Of a stretch of DNA of 64,000 nucleotides, positions 35,233-44,165 are shown one piece after another. Where the stretch lies: contig CANFXV010000004.1 of the NCBI GenBank assembly GCA_947451115.1, positions 29,271-93,270 of the forward strand, in the 5' to 3' direction. Under the pieces are notes generated by a model, which did not search any database, was not told the DNA's origin, and saw nothing but the letters and a program-made list of their open reading frames with translations. This DNA is from Bacteroidota bacterium. GTDB lineage: Bacteria; Bacteroidota; Bacteroidia; Chitinophagales; Chitinophagaceae. Each line of letters begins with the position of its first letter. Positions within the stretch are counted from its first letter, which is position 1. Both the position numbers and the translations under genes were made by a program.

Positions 35233-36036
35233 ATGTTTAAACCTATTGCTTTATTATTTACAGCCACAGTACTATTGCTTTCTTGTAACAATGATGAAAG
35301 TTCCAATGAGACGAATTCAATAGCGGCACCTACTAATTTAGATTATGCTATTGTCAAGGTATACCCTCATGATACCAGCGCTTATACCCAAGGCTTGGAA
35401 TGGAATGACCATACATTAATTGAGAGTACCGGATTAGAAGGGAAAAGCATATTACATCTCATGGATACCAACCAAAAACAAATTGGTACAAAGGTTAAAT
35501 TAGCAGCAACAGATTTTGGTGAAGGTGCTACCCTATTCAATGATAAAATTTATCAATTGACATGGAAATCTCATAAGGTATTTGTGTACAATGCCAAAAC
35601 TTTGGTCAAAGAAAAAGAATTGTATTGGCCCTATGAAGGTTGGGGATTGACCCATAATGATACCGCCTTAATTGTTTCTACTGGGGAGAGCAATATCTAT
35701 TTTGTAGATCCAGGTAGTTTTGCCATTAAGAAAACGTTGGGAGTTTTTAATAATTTCGGCTATGTAAGCAATATCAATGAATTAGAGTACGTGAATGGAA
35801 AACTATATGCCAATATATATGGTCGCAATAGCATCATCGTTATTGATCTAATTACAGGAATCGTAACCAATACTGTTGATTTTAGTAATTTACTGGCACA
35901 GTCAGGTGTGAAATATGATCCATTGACCATCGATCCTGGGTATGTTTTAAATGGGATTGCTTATAAGCCTAGTACCCAAACCTTTTATATTACTGGAAAA
36001 TGTTGGCCTGTGATGGTTGAATTGAAAATTAAGTAA
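35233..36036 (+). CDS. Glutaminyl-peptide cyclotransferase lipoprotein
   Basis: A 267-residue five-bladed beta-propeller of the glutamine cyclotransferase family (PF05096), which turns N-terminal glutamine into pyroglutamate. Typical sequences are VKVYPHDTSAYTQGLEW (residues 42-58), ESTGLEGKS, and GEGATLFNDKIYQLTWK. The N-terminus is a lipoprotein signal ending LLLSC (Cys18), so it acts at the envelope. It lies 24 bases after ychF and ends in a terminator that overlaps the convergent methyltransferase gene. Confidence 0.88.
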   Translation: MFKPIALLFTATVLLLSCNNDESSNETNSIAAPTNLDYAIVKVYPHDTSAYTQGLEWNDHTLIESTGLEGKSILHLMDTNQKQIGTKVKLAATDFGEGATLFNDKIYQLTWKSHKVFVYNAKTLVKEKELYWPYEGWGLTHNDTALIVSTGESNIYFVDPGSFAIKKTLGVFNNFGYVSNINELEYVNGKLYANIYGRNSIIVIDLITGIVTNTVDFSNLLAQSGVKYDPLTIDPGYVLNGIAYKPSTQTFYITGKCWPVMVELKIK

Positions 36037-36037
36037 T

Positions 36038-36077
36038 CGCCTACCTAATAGTTTGCTTAAGCAGTAGGCGTTTTTTT
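36038..36077 (+). terminator. Terminator overlapping the end of the convergent gene
   Basis: CGCCTAC (36038-36044) pairs with GTAGGCG (36064-36070), followed by seven T. The right arm and T-run lie inside the last codons of the minus-strand methyltransferase gene. Confidence 0.75.
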
Positions 36078-36974
36078 AATTTCATATACAATAGAGCTGG
36101 CGCTACTATTATTTTTTAATGCAAGCAGGTTTGAAATACCCCCAATAATGGGGGCTCGAATCATTCCAAGCAGACCAGATTTTTTATACCGCTCACTTAA
36201 TAAACTCACATAAAAACTATCAAACCACATAGGTTTTAACTGTACTAGTTCCATTGAAAACTTTTTTGTCAGAAAGTTCATGGAGCGTGGAGAGAAATGA
36301 TATAAATGTCTTGGTACATCATAAGCGGCCCAATATTTTTTATAATACCTTGCATCATAACTGGTATAGTTAGGAACTGCTATAATTAATCTTCCATTAG
36401 GTTTGAGTAGTTTATAAAAACAGGCCATGTACTCATTTAAATCATGTACATGCTCTAAAACATGCCAAAGTGTAATTACATCGTAGGTATTTTCATGGAG
36501 CTGATATAAAGCCTCAATAGGTTCCACTTTAATTGTATAGTTGTTATAAGCACGCAATCTTGAAGCTGCATCAGGCTCTAGTGCTGTAACATCCCATCCC
36601 TTTTTAGTCATCGCATCTGCAAAAGCGCCTGTTCCGGCGCCAACTTCTAATAAATGACCTTTATAGCCAGTAAATAAAGACTGCACCCAATTCGTTTTTT
36701 GAGCCAAGGTTCTTGTTCTAACTCTATGGTAAATTTTATTGATCAGTCCTGTTTGATCATCTGTATGAGAAATATAAGTGGGGAAATTATAATAAGGCCC
36801 TATCTCCTCTTTGGTAGGAATAGGATCGGTATATTTTAAATTGCAATTGGCACATTGTATGATCTGGAAATTTTCCCCTGTTAAGGAGTAGTCTTTGCTG
36901 TGCATTAAAAAGCCAACATCCTCTTTGTTACAAATGGGACAAGGCGCAAATTGTTTATTTAAAAGATTATTCAA
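36057..36974 (-). CDS. Class I SAM-dependent methyltransferase with N-terminal zinc ribbon
   Basis: A 305-residue protein. The N-terminal CPIC...CANC pattern (residues 12-15 and 41-44) is a zinc-ribbon seen in methyltransferases of glycan loci. The SAM-binding motif is LLEVGAGTGAFADAM near residue 100-114, followed by DVITLWHVLEHVHDLNEY and LKPNGRLIIAVPN. No ATG lies before the zinc ribbon: the likely start is TTG at 36974, which overlaps the preceding stop by 8 bases and suggests coupled translation. The substrate is unknown. The last gene of the TPR/beta-barrel operon. Confidence 0.82.
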   Translation of the reverse strand: MNNLLNKQFAPCPICNKEDVGFLMHSKDYSLTGENFQIIQCANCNLKYTDPIPTKEEIGPYYNFPTYISHTDDQTGLINKIYHRVRTRTLAQKTNWVQSLFTGYKGHLLEVGAGTGAFADAMTKKGWDVTALEPDAASRLRAYNNYTIKVEPIEALYQLHENTYDVITLWHVLEHVHDLNEYMACFYKLLKPNGRLIIAVPNYTSYDARYYKKYWAAYDVPRHLYHFSPRSMNFLTKKFSMELVQLKPMWFDSFYVSLLSERYKKSGLLGMIRAPIIGGISNLLALKNNSSASSIVYEIKKTPTA

Positions 36975-37458
36975 ATGATAAATATTTAAATAAAATAGAA
37001 GCTACTGCTACTAGGGCTAGCACTAAGGCCCACCAGTACCATTTGTCTTTTGGGTTTTCATCTAGCGCTGTTAACAATTCTTGTGGTGCAATAACTATGT
37101 TTTGATAATAAAGATTGGAATCAAATGTGGCAGACCAACTATAGGTATTTATTTGTTTGGACAAAGTACCGAAATTGCCAATCTTTAATGTAGCCTTTTC
37201 TTCACTAAAAGTTTGGTCTAGAAATGCTTGATATTGAACCATGGCAAGATCAGTAGAAATAGACAAGGCTTCAGACAGAAATTGGTAAAATGATTTTGAA
37301 GGCTTAAAAGAGCCCGCTTCAAATACAATCTTTTCTTTTGGCGCCAATAAAATAGAGGCTTCCCAATTGGCTTCTTCTTTTTCAAGTTGAAGTACACCAA
37401 TATTGGGCAAAATCAATTGGCCATGTTGAGCAAAATATTGAGTTAAATGAGCTAGCAT
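36967..37458 (-). CDS. Small HU/CCDC81-like protein with C-terminal membrane anchor
   Basis: A 163-residue protein. It starts AHLTQYFAQHGQLILPNIGVL, like the HU-CCDC81 domains of Bacteroidota envelope proteins, and a second similar unit covers about 62-120 (FLDQTFSEEKATLKIGNFGTL). A single membrane helix follows at about 141-160 (WYWWALVLALVAVASILFKY). There is no signal peptide, so the HU-like part should be cytoplasmic. Related proteins usually carry a SPOR domain after the helix, which is missing here. It is 3 bases after the beta-barrel gene. The domain call is tentative. Confidence 0.5.
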   Translation of the reverse strand: MLAHLTQYFAQHGQLILPNIGVLQLEKEEANWEASILLAPKEKIVFEAGSFKPSKSFYQFLSEALSISTDLAMVQYQAFLDQTFSEEKATLKIGNFGTLSKQINTYSWSATFDSNLYYQNIVIAPQELLTALDENPKDKWYWWALVLALVAVASILFKYLSFE

Positions 37459-37461
37459 AAT

Positions 37462-39294
37462 TTATTTATGAAACGAATATACAACGCCTGTAATTAATTG
37501 TAGGCCTAAAGAAGGATAATCTGCCCAGCGTTGATAAGGTTGGTCTAATAAGTTTTCTCCTTTGGCCCAAGCTTTCCAGACTGGGCTCAACCGATAGGTA
37601 AATCCAGCATTGAGCACGAAGGCATTATTGGTATTAAAAGTCATGTTTTTATCATTAGTGAACTGAGCGCCTGACCAATAATTGAATCCTCCATCAAAAG
37701 TCCAACGATGGTTGGGTGACCAGGTAATATTTGAATTCAATTCCAAGGGCAAAATACCCCATGGTTTGTCATTGACTTTGATTGAATTGAATTGAATGTA
37801 TTTAAAATCATTTTGGAATAAAAGTTGATCGCTCATTTGGTATCTCAGATGACCCACCAACTCAATCGTAATGGCCCTGTATTCAAAAATGGGTTGGTAT
37901 TTCAATCCAGTCTGAATGGAATTGAAACTGCTAAGTGATTGGTCTACGACTACCCTATTGAATAAAGGTAAATTTCTATAGTCGTTCAAAGAAATGCCAA
38001 AACCATATTCTAAATGTTTTGACCTTTTAAAAACGAAGTCAATATTTTTCTTTTCTTGTGTGGTAATTTTCATATCTGTTGGGGCCATGATCCATGGGTT
38101 CGCTATTGCCAAAAGCGTATATTGATTATTCACCAAGATCGTATTCCATCCAGCCAATAAAGTGATATTAGTATCTTTTAATTTTCTTGTTAAACTAAGT
38201 GCAGGTGTAAAAGTATATTCCCCATTGGCAATGGTTGGACTTATGCCTAATTGAAAACTAGTATTCCATTTAAAAGTTTCATAAGATGGATCCATTCTAA
38301 AAATGGCATTGTTTATTTTACTTTTATTGGGTAGTTGATATTGGTTGTAATTGTAGGAGAAATTAAAGTTAAATCGATTTTTATTGTCAAATCTTATTGA
38401 CAAAGGATTGTAGATTTCAAACCAGGTATTATTTGCAGTTTCAGTACCATTGAATTGTTCTATTTTAAGGGTTGGGCTAAGCAAGGAGAACAAGTTCTTT
38501 TCATTGGTATTTACCCATTTAAAAGAACCTCCTACATGCGCAAAACCTTGGTCAAAATTTGAATTCGGTAAATTGGTAGCATCATCCACTAAACCATATC
38601 TATACCTTTGGCTATTTTGATAAAACAATTGAGTTTGTAGATGATTGTTTTGATTGATGGTATAGTCACTTAAATATTTAAGCACTAGGTCACTTGTTTT
38701 TTGTAAATGCAAAGGCCCTTGGGTAGATTCATTGAAGATGGTAAAACTATGTAAATTGGCATGCTGATCAGTTAAGGTGGAATTCAGATCAATTAAATGA
38801 TGTGCATTATTACCATACCCTACTTTTAAGGAGGCTAAGTTACCTGAAACTTGGGTGGGATAAGATTTATAAGTTCTTGGAACTAAGGCCACAGGTTGAT
38901 ATTGAAACGATAGGTTTTGACTAGGTAAATCAAAATTTAAATTTAAACTAGTGGTATCAGTTTGAGCGGTAGCCGTGGTAAAACTAATTTTAGCCACATT
39001 TTTCAATTGAGGCTTAAAGGCCGATAAAATACTCACCACTTTTTCTGGGACAGTATCTACTTTATTTACGAATACTGGTTCATTAGTTATTGGCGTAGGA
39101 TCTTTAAAAATAATTTGATCTATGGGATTTAATCTAGTTTTCTTTTTCCTTTGTTTAGCTTTATTTTTTTTAGCTTTTAATGTTTTAGCTACCGTGGCCT
39201 TAGTTAACTTTCTGTGTTTTTTCTGTGCCTCAATGTTTAAGGAAAGCATAAATAAGCAGCAGACTAGAAATATATATTTTATAAACTGGTTCAT
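37462..39294 (-). CDS. Predicted outer-membrane beta-barrel protein
   Basis: A 610-residue exported protein. It has a signal peptide (ends near IEAQ, residue 24), a strongly basic linker (about 25-55, KKHRKLTKATVAKTLKAKKN), a Pro/Val-rich part, and then alternating strands rich in aromatic residues from about 145 to the end. It finishes GVVYSFHK, with an aromatic near the C-terminus as in barrels. The second half resembles the barrel of TonB-dependent receptors, but no plug or TonB box is visible. It sits 9 bases after the TPR gene. Function unknown. Confidence 0.7.
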   Translation of the reverse strand: MNQFIKYIFLVCCLFMLSLNIEAQKKHRKLTKATVAKTLKAKKNKAKQRKKKTRLNPIDQIIFKDPTPITNEPVFVNKVDTVPEKVVSILSAFKPQLKNVAKISFTTATAQTDTTSLNLNFDLPSQNLSFQYQPVALVPRTYKSYPTQVSGNLASLKVGYGNNAHHLIDLNSTLTDQHANLHSFTIFNESTQGPLHLQKTSDLVLKYLSDYTINQNNHLQTQLFYQNSQRYRYGLVDDATNLPNSNFDQGFAHVGGSFKWVNTNEKNLFSLLSPTLKIEQFNGTETANNTWFEIYNPLSIRFDNKNRFNFNFSYNYNQYQLPNKSKINNAIFRMDPSYETFKWNTSFQLGISPTIANGEYTFTPALSLTRKLKDTNITLLAGWNTILVNNQYTLLAIANPWIMAPTDMKITTQEKKNIDFVFKRSKHLEYGFGISLNDYRNLPLFNRVVVDQSLSSFNSIQTGLKYQPIFEYRAITIELVGHLRYQMSDQLLFQNDFKYIQFNSIKVNDKPWGILPLELNSNITWSPNHRWTFDGGFNYWSGAQFTNDKNMTFNTNNAFVLNAGFTYRLSPVWKAWAKGENLLDQPYQRWADYPSLGLQLITGVVYSFHK

Positions 39295-39303
39295 AATTTT
39301 AAT

Positions 39304-42300
39304 TTATTTAATTGTTGATTGTTCGGTCAACAATTTTAATTTATCAGCAGCCACTATTTTAAGTGATTCTATACTCGCATTTTCAGCAACACTTTTATAG
39401 GTGGCAATGGCGTTAAAATTATCTTTTTGGGCTAAGTAGATATCTCCTAATAATATATAGGCCTTGGTGATCCAATACTCATAGGCCGCTTGTTTTTTAA
39501 TCATTTCAAAAGCGGTTTTTTCAGCTAAGGCCAATTTATGCTGTGCTAAATACAGTTGAGCCAATAAATAATGTGCTTCTGCTGAATTTAAAGAATGCCC
39601 CGACTTAATTACTTTTGTCAACCATTGTAATGCCGCACTAGTGTCGTTATTAGACATTGCTAGATGATATAAAGACAAACTGGCCATTTCGATATCATCT
39701 GTAGCGCTTAATTTATCTTCTAAAATTAAATTGGCCACCTTTGCGGACTCCACCCAATTTTCGGCTTTGTAGGCGCATCTTAACAATCCTTTGGTGGCCT
39801 CAGTTTTGTTTTCTTGCTGTGTGGCAATGGTATTTAATATCGCAAAATATTTTTGCGCCAATGCATATTCTTTAAAATTGAAGTAGTTCAATCTTGCTGC
39901 TAATAAAGAAGCCCTTTCAGCAAATTTATTGGGTGCTTGATCGGCTACATTGGCAAAGTAGCGCACCGCACTGTCATAATGTTGTTGTGCATAATAAATT
40001 TCGGCTATTAAGTTATTGGCATCCAATTGATACTTTCCATTGGGGAAGCTGATCAAATATTTACTAAATCCCTGAGCTGCTTCTGTATATTTATTTTGTT
40101 CATACTTGATGAGTGATGCTCTGTAAATCAAAGAATCTTGTTCACTATAAGACAATGGCTTGCCAAATTCAGTCATGAATTGAACAAAAAGTTCTGGCTT
40201 TTGATCTTCAACGAATATGTTCCTAATAATTTCTATGGCATTATCCGTTTCAACTGATTTTGGATAATTGGTATATAGTTCTCTTAAGTTTTGTAAAGCC
40301 ACTTCATTCTTATTCAAATTAAAATAAACCAATCCAAGTTTATAATAAGCTTGTGGGTAAAGACTGCTGGCGGTCTTATCCAAGGTGATTTTTGCCAAAG
40401 GGGCAATGGCTTCTTCAAAGCTTTCTTGATTAATATAGGTGTCCGCTAATTCCATTCTTGCCTCATTTAAATAGCTAGACGCTGGGAATTTTAAGTCAAA
40501 ATTGGTCAAGATATTCAGTTTGTCCTTGGGCTTATTCATGCCCCCCAATAAAATGGCCTTTTCTAAAGTAGCATAATCTATATAAGACCAGCCTTGATCA
40601 ATGATTTCTTGATAAGAAGCAAGGGATTGTTTCATTAATTTCAACATCATTTGACAATCTGCAACTCTTACAAAAGCATCTTTTTGATATTTGTCTGCAT
40701 TGGAAGCAGGAATAGCATTCACAATGGCTGAAAAACTATTCAATGCATTTACGTAAGCACCAGTTTTTAAATAACAGTAGCCTAAGGTATATTTCGCATG
40801 CAATAAATTTATTTCACCTAAATCAATTGGGTTTAACAAGAATTTTTCTAAATAATCAGTAGCCTCTTCTATCCTTCCCATTTTATAGGAAAGTTCGCCC
40901 AACCAAAATAAGGTGGCGGGTAAAACTTTATAGTTATAGGGTATATGCAATAACTGATACAATAAGCCAAATCCTTTTTCTACTTGCCCTTCATTTAAAT
41001 ACATGGTGGCTCTTCCATATAATATGGTTGGATATAACTTTAATAACTCTAAGGAAGGTTGTTCAATGGTATTGTACGCATCAAATGCTTGTTCATAATT
41101 ATTACTCAAAGCCAAGGCGCTTACCCATAAAGCTTTGGCTTCGGTAATATTGGCTGATTTTGGATAATTTTCAATAAACTTATCTAAAGCAGTGATGGCA
41201 TTTCCATATTCTTTTAGGGCAGCACTTAATTTAGCATAATTAAATAAGGATATTTCTTTTTGTACTAAATTTTCGCTTTTACTAGAACATAAAAGAAAAG
41301 CATTTTTAGCGCCATTCTTATTGTCTAGCTTCAAATAGGTAGTACCTAATAAGTACATACTATTCTGTCCAAGGGAATCATCCACAGAAGCTAATGATTT
41401 AAAACCTTCGATCGCGTTTTGCCATTGTTCATTTTGAAAATAACAAAAAGACAATTGATACACATCTTGTTTATCAGGTTGTACTTGAGTACCCACATAA
41501 TAAGAAAGAAATGGGATGGCCTTGGTATACTCCTTCTTTTCAAATAACAGATGTCCCATTAATTGTTGCAGCTGTGCACTGTAGTATTGACCAGGTAGTT
41601 TTAAAGCGGCTGAACATTCTGTCATGGCTGCATTCACGTCCCCCATAAAATAGTAAATCTGACTTAGGTAAAAAGGCGTCAAGCTGATATAGGCTTTATT
41701 GGCGGACGCAATCTTAAAGCAATTTAAGGCCAATGGAAAATCCTTTTTTTGTAAGGCGATAAATCCTGCATAATAATTGGCATCGGTATAAAAGGGGCTT
41801 TCTTTGATTTGTCTTGCACTATTTAATAAGCCTGTTGCTTTATCCCATTCTCCTGATTTGAAATAGAGATATCCTTTGAAATAATACATTTCTATAAGTT
41901 CCCTATTTTCCAGCTCTTCCATATGCACCAGCTCAAATGCCTTAAATGCATTGGTTTGTTCTTGTTTTTTAAAATAATATTTCCCTAATAAAAAATTAAT
42001 TCTCGAGCTATATATTTTATTGTTGGTTTCGCTTAACCATTTACTGGTAGCAAACGCTGCATTGGGTTTGTCTAAAATTAAAGACAAGGCAAGATAATAG
42101 TAGCTTAAGTCGTCTGAAGGACGTGAAAAAGTATAAGCAGATTGTATGTTTTGAAAGGCAGCAATGGTATCGCCTTGTTTTAAATCTTGAACACCTTTTT
42201 CAAAAAGGCCATTCAATGGGTGATTGATTTGTCCATTTTGTCCATAAGCGACAGGGGAACTCAATAGACCCAGGCTAAGAAAAATTAAAGAATGTCGTAT

Positions 42301-42309
42301 AAATCGCAT
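39304..42309 (-). CDS. Large periplasmic tetratricopeptide repeat protein
   Basis: A 1001-residue protein with a cleavable signal (about residues 1-23, ending VAYGQ) and TPR or TPR-like helical repeats over nearly the whole chain, such as YYLGTTYL-type units and YYKLGLVYFNLNKNEVALQNL, PQAYYKL and YLLAQLYLAQHKLALAEKTA. It would form a long superhelix in the periplasm or under the outer membrane. The first gene of the operon with the beta-barrel, HU-like and methyltransferase genes. A scaffold or assembly role for the barrel is inferred from position only. Confidence 0.82.
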   Translation of the reverse strand: MRFIRHSLIFLSLGLLSSPVAYGQNGQINHPLNGLFEKGVQDLKQGDTIAAFQNIQSAYTFSRPSDDLSYYYLALSLILDKPNAAFATSKWLSETNNKIYSSRINFLLGKYYFKKQEQTNAFKAFELVHMEELENRELIEMYYFKGYLYFKSGEWDKATGLLNSARQIKESPFYTDANYYAGFIALQKKDFPLALNCFKIASANKAYISLTPFYLSQIYYFMGDVNAAMTECSAALKLPGQYYSAQLQQLMGHLLFEKKEYTKAIPFLSYYVGTQVQPDKQDVYQLSFCYFQNEQWQNAIEGFKSLASVDDSLGQNSMYLLGTTYLKLDNKNGAKNAFLLCSSKSENLVQKEISLFNYAKLSAALKEYGNAITALDKFIENYPKSANITEAKALWVSALALSNNYEQAFDAYNTIEQPSLELLKLYPTILYGRATMYLNEGQVEKGFGLLYQLLHIPYNYKVLPATLFWLGELSYKMGRIEEATDYLEKFLLNPIDLGEINLLHAKYTLGYCYLKTGAYVNALNSFSAIVNAIPASNADKYQKDAFVRVADCQMMLKLMKQSLASYQEIIDQGWSYIDYATLEKAILLGGMNKPKDKLNILTNFDLKFPASSYLNEARMELADTYINQESFEEAIAPLAKITLDKTASSLYPQAYYKLGLVYFNLNKNEVALQNLRELYTNYPKSVETDNAIEIIRNIFVEDQKPELFVQFMTEFGKPLSYSEQDSLIYRASLIKYEQNKYTEAAQGFSKYLISFPNGKYQLDANNLIAEIYYAQQHYDSAVRYFANVADQAPNKFAERASLLAARLNYFNFKEYALAQKYFAILNTIATQQENKTEATKGLLRCAYKAENWVESAKVANLILEDKLSATDDIEMASLSLYHLAMSNNDTSAALQWLTKVIKSGHSLNSAEAHYLLAQLYLAQHKLALAEKTAFEMIKKQAAYEYWITKAYILLGDIYLAQKDNFNAIATYKSVAENASIESLKIVAADKLKLLTEQSTIK

Positions 42310-42378
42310 GTATGGTCTATGTTTAATAATATCCTAAAATTAAGCTCTGTTCATAAAACGATTAAATAATAAGGCATA

Positions 42379-42410
42379 TTGTGGAAAAACAGATTTCATT
42401 CGTAATTTTG
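42379..42410 (+). promoter_or_regulatory. Predicted promoter of the thioesterase gene
   Basis: TTG at 42379-42381 and a perfect TAnnTTTG (TAATTTTG) at 42403-42410, 21 bases apart. The ATG follows 18 bases later. Confidence 0.55.
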
Positions 42411-42427
42411 TACACAATAACAATAAA

Positions 42428-42838
42428 ATGTACGAACATCAAACCGCAATTAGAGTAAGGTACGCAGAAACCGATCCAATGAATGTAGTTTATTATGGGA
42501 ACTATGCTCAATATTTTGAGGTAGGTAGAGTGGAAAGCTTCAGACAGCTTGGCTTTAGCTATAAAGTAATTGAAGAAATGGGTATTATGCTGCCGGTGGT
42601 AGAATTAAACATCAAGTACCTAAGACCGGCCAGATACGATGATTTGATTACGGTAAAGACCCAAATTAAAACATTGCCCAATGACCATAAAATAGTCTTT
42701 GATCAAGAAATTTACAATGAGGAAGGCAAGCTTTTGACCATTGGAATGGTAAAGCTGTATTTTATGGATAATCAACTTGGAAAAAGGGCTAACATGCCGG
42801 CTTTAATGCATGAAAAACTAAGTACATATTTTAGTTAA
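42428..42838 (+). CDS. Acyl-CoA thioesterase, YbgC/4-hydroxybenzoyl-CoA type
   Basis: A 136-residue hot-dog-fold thioesterase. The family pattern is RVRYAETDPMNVVYYGNYAQ (residues 9-28), with the catalytic Asp in ETDPMNVVYYGNY, then YFEVGRVESFR and PVVELNIKYLRPARYDD. It would hydrolyse acyl-CoA; chain specificity is not visible. It is followed after 44 bases by cinA on the same strand. Confidence 0.88.
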   Translation: MYEHQTAIRVRYAETDPMNVVYYGNYAQYFEVGRVESFRQLGFSYKVIEEMGIMLPVVELNIKYLRPARYDDLITVKTQIKTLPNDHKIVFDQEIYNEEGKLLTIGMVKLYFMDNQLGKRANMPALMHEKLSTYFS

Positions 42839-42882
42839 ACCCCTACATTTTAGTTTACTTTGCAACCTAATAAGAAGAATTC

Positions 42883-44139
42883 ATGGAGTCAATCAATGCA
42901 AGCATCATAACTATTGGGGATGAATTATTAATTGGACAAGTAATTGATACCAATAGCGCATTTATTGCACAAGCATTAAATAAAATTGGAGTCACTGTAA
43001 TGAACAGAATTGCGGTGGGTGATGATGCCACTGCCATTGCTGCTGCATTGGATGCCGCAGCTTTAAAAAATAATATAGTTATCATCACTGGAGGATTAGG
43101 CCCTACAGCAGACGATATTACCAAGCCTTTATTGAATACCTATTTTGGGGGGAAGATGGTCGTGCATGCACCCAGCCTTGCCCATATTACCCATATTTTT
43201 GAGCAGATACATAAGCGCCCCATGATTGATCGAAACCGCAAACAAGCCGAAGTGCCTGATGTTTGTGAAGTTTTATTCAATGAGAAAGGCACCGCACCTG
43301 GAATGTTGTTTAAAAAAAATGGCGTCTTTTTCTTTTCTCTACCTGGAGTGCCACATGAAATGAAATGGTTGACAGAAACACAGGTAGTACCCATCATTCA
43401 AAAAAACTTTGTTGCTCATTTTATTGGTCATCGAACTTTGTTGACTGCTGGTATTGGAGAATCTTTTTTAGCAGAATTGATTGCCCCATTTGAACAAGCT
43501 TTACCACCAAGCATAAAACTTGCCTATTTACCCAAATTTGGCATGGTGCGTTTAAGATTAACGGCCTCTAATAAAGAGGAAAAGGCATTGAATCAAATCT
43601 TGGACAGTCAATTTGAATCTTTAAAAATTGCAGTGGCAGAATACCTAGTGACAGATCAAGATGAACCTATGGAGGTGGTAGTTGGAAACCTACTCAAAGC
43701 GAAAAATCATACGGTAGCTACTGCTGAAAGTTGTACAGGTGGATACATTGGACATTTATTGTCAAAACATGCTGGATCATCTCAATTTTATACAGGTGGT
43801 GTCATTAGTTATGACAATCGAATCAAGACCGAATTTTTGGATGTATCCCCTACTATTTTACAAACCGTGGGCGCCGTATCTCAAGAAGCAGTAGAACAAA
43901 TGGCCCTTGCGGTAAGGTCAAAAATGGGCACAGATTACGCCATCTCCGTTAGTGGGATCATGGGGCCATCTGGCCAAACTAACGAAAAGCCCTTGGGCAT
44001 GGTTTGGATAGGTGTGGCCAATAAGGAAAAAGTAGTCTCAAAAGTCTTCTATTTAAGGTTTGACAGAGCTAGAAATATAGAAGTTACCGCAACTCAGGCT
44101 ATAAATTTACTTAGGTTACTAATAATCAATAAGATTTAG
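42883..44139 (+). CDS. cinA: CinA, nicotinamide-nucleotide amidohydrolase
   Basis: A 418-residue two-domain protein. The N-terminal MoaB/MogA-like domain opens SIITIGDELLIGQVIDTNS (residues 6-24) and has ITGGLGPTADDITK. The C-terminal PncC-like domain has ATAESCTGGYIGHLLSKHAGSS-type motifs and a late VSGIMGPSGQTNEKP loop. It hydrolyses NMN to nicotinate mononucleotide and may also act as an ADP-ribose pyrophosphatase. No competence gene lies nearby, so NAD recycling is the more likely role. Confidence 0.92.
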   Translation: MESINASIITIGDELLIGQVIDTNSAFIAQALNKIGVTVMNRIAVGDDATAIAAALDAAALKNNIVIITGGLGPTADDITKPLLNTYFGGKMVVHAPSLAHITHIFEQIHKRPMIDRNRKQAEVPDVCEVLFNEKGTAPGMLFKKNGVFFFSLPGVPHEMKWLTETQVVPIIQKNFVAHFIGHRTLLTAGIGESFLAELIAPFEQALPPSIKLAYLPKFGMVRLRLTASNKEEKALNQILDSQFESLKIAVAEYLVTDQDEPMEVVVGNLLKAKNHTVATAESCTGGYIGHLLSKHAGSSQFYTGGVISYDNRIKTEFLDVSPTILQTVGAVSQEAVEQMALAVRSKMGTDYAISVSGIMGPSGQTNEKPLGMVWIGVANKEKVVSKVFYLRFDRARNIEVTATQAINLLRLLIINKI

Positions 44140-44165
44140 TCTTATTTTTGCTAAAATTAACCCTT

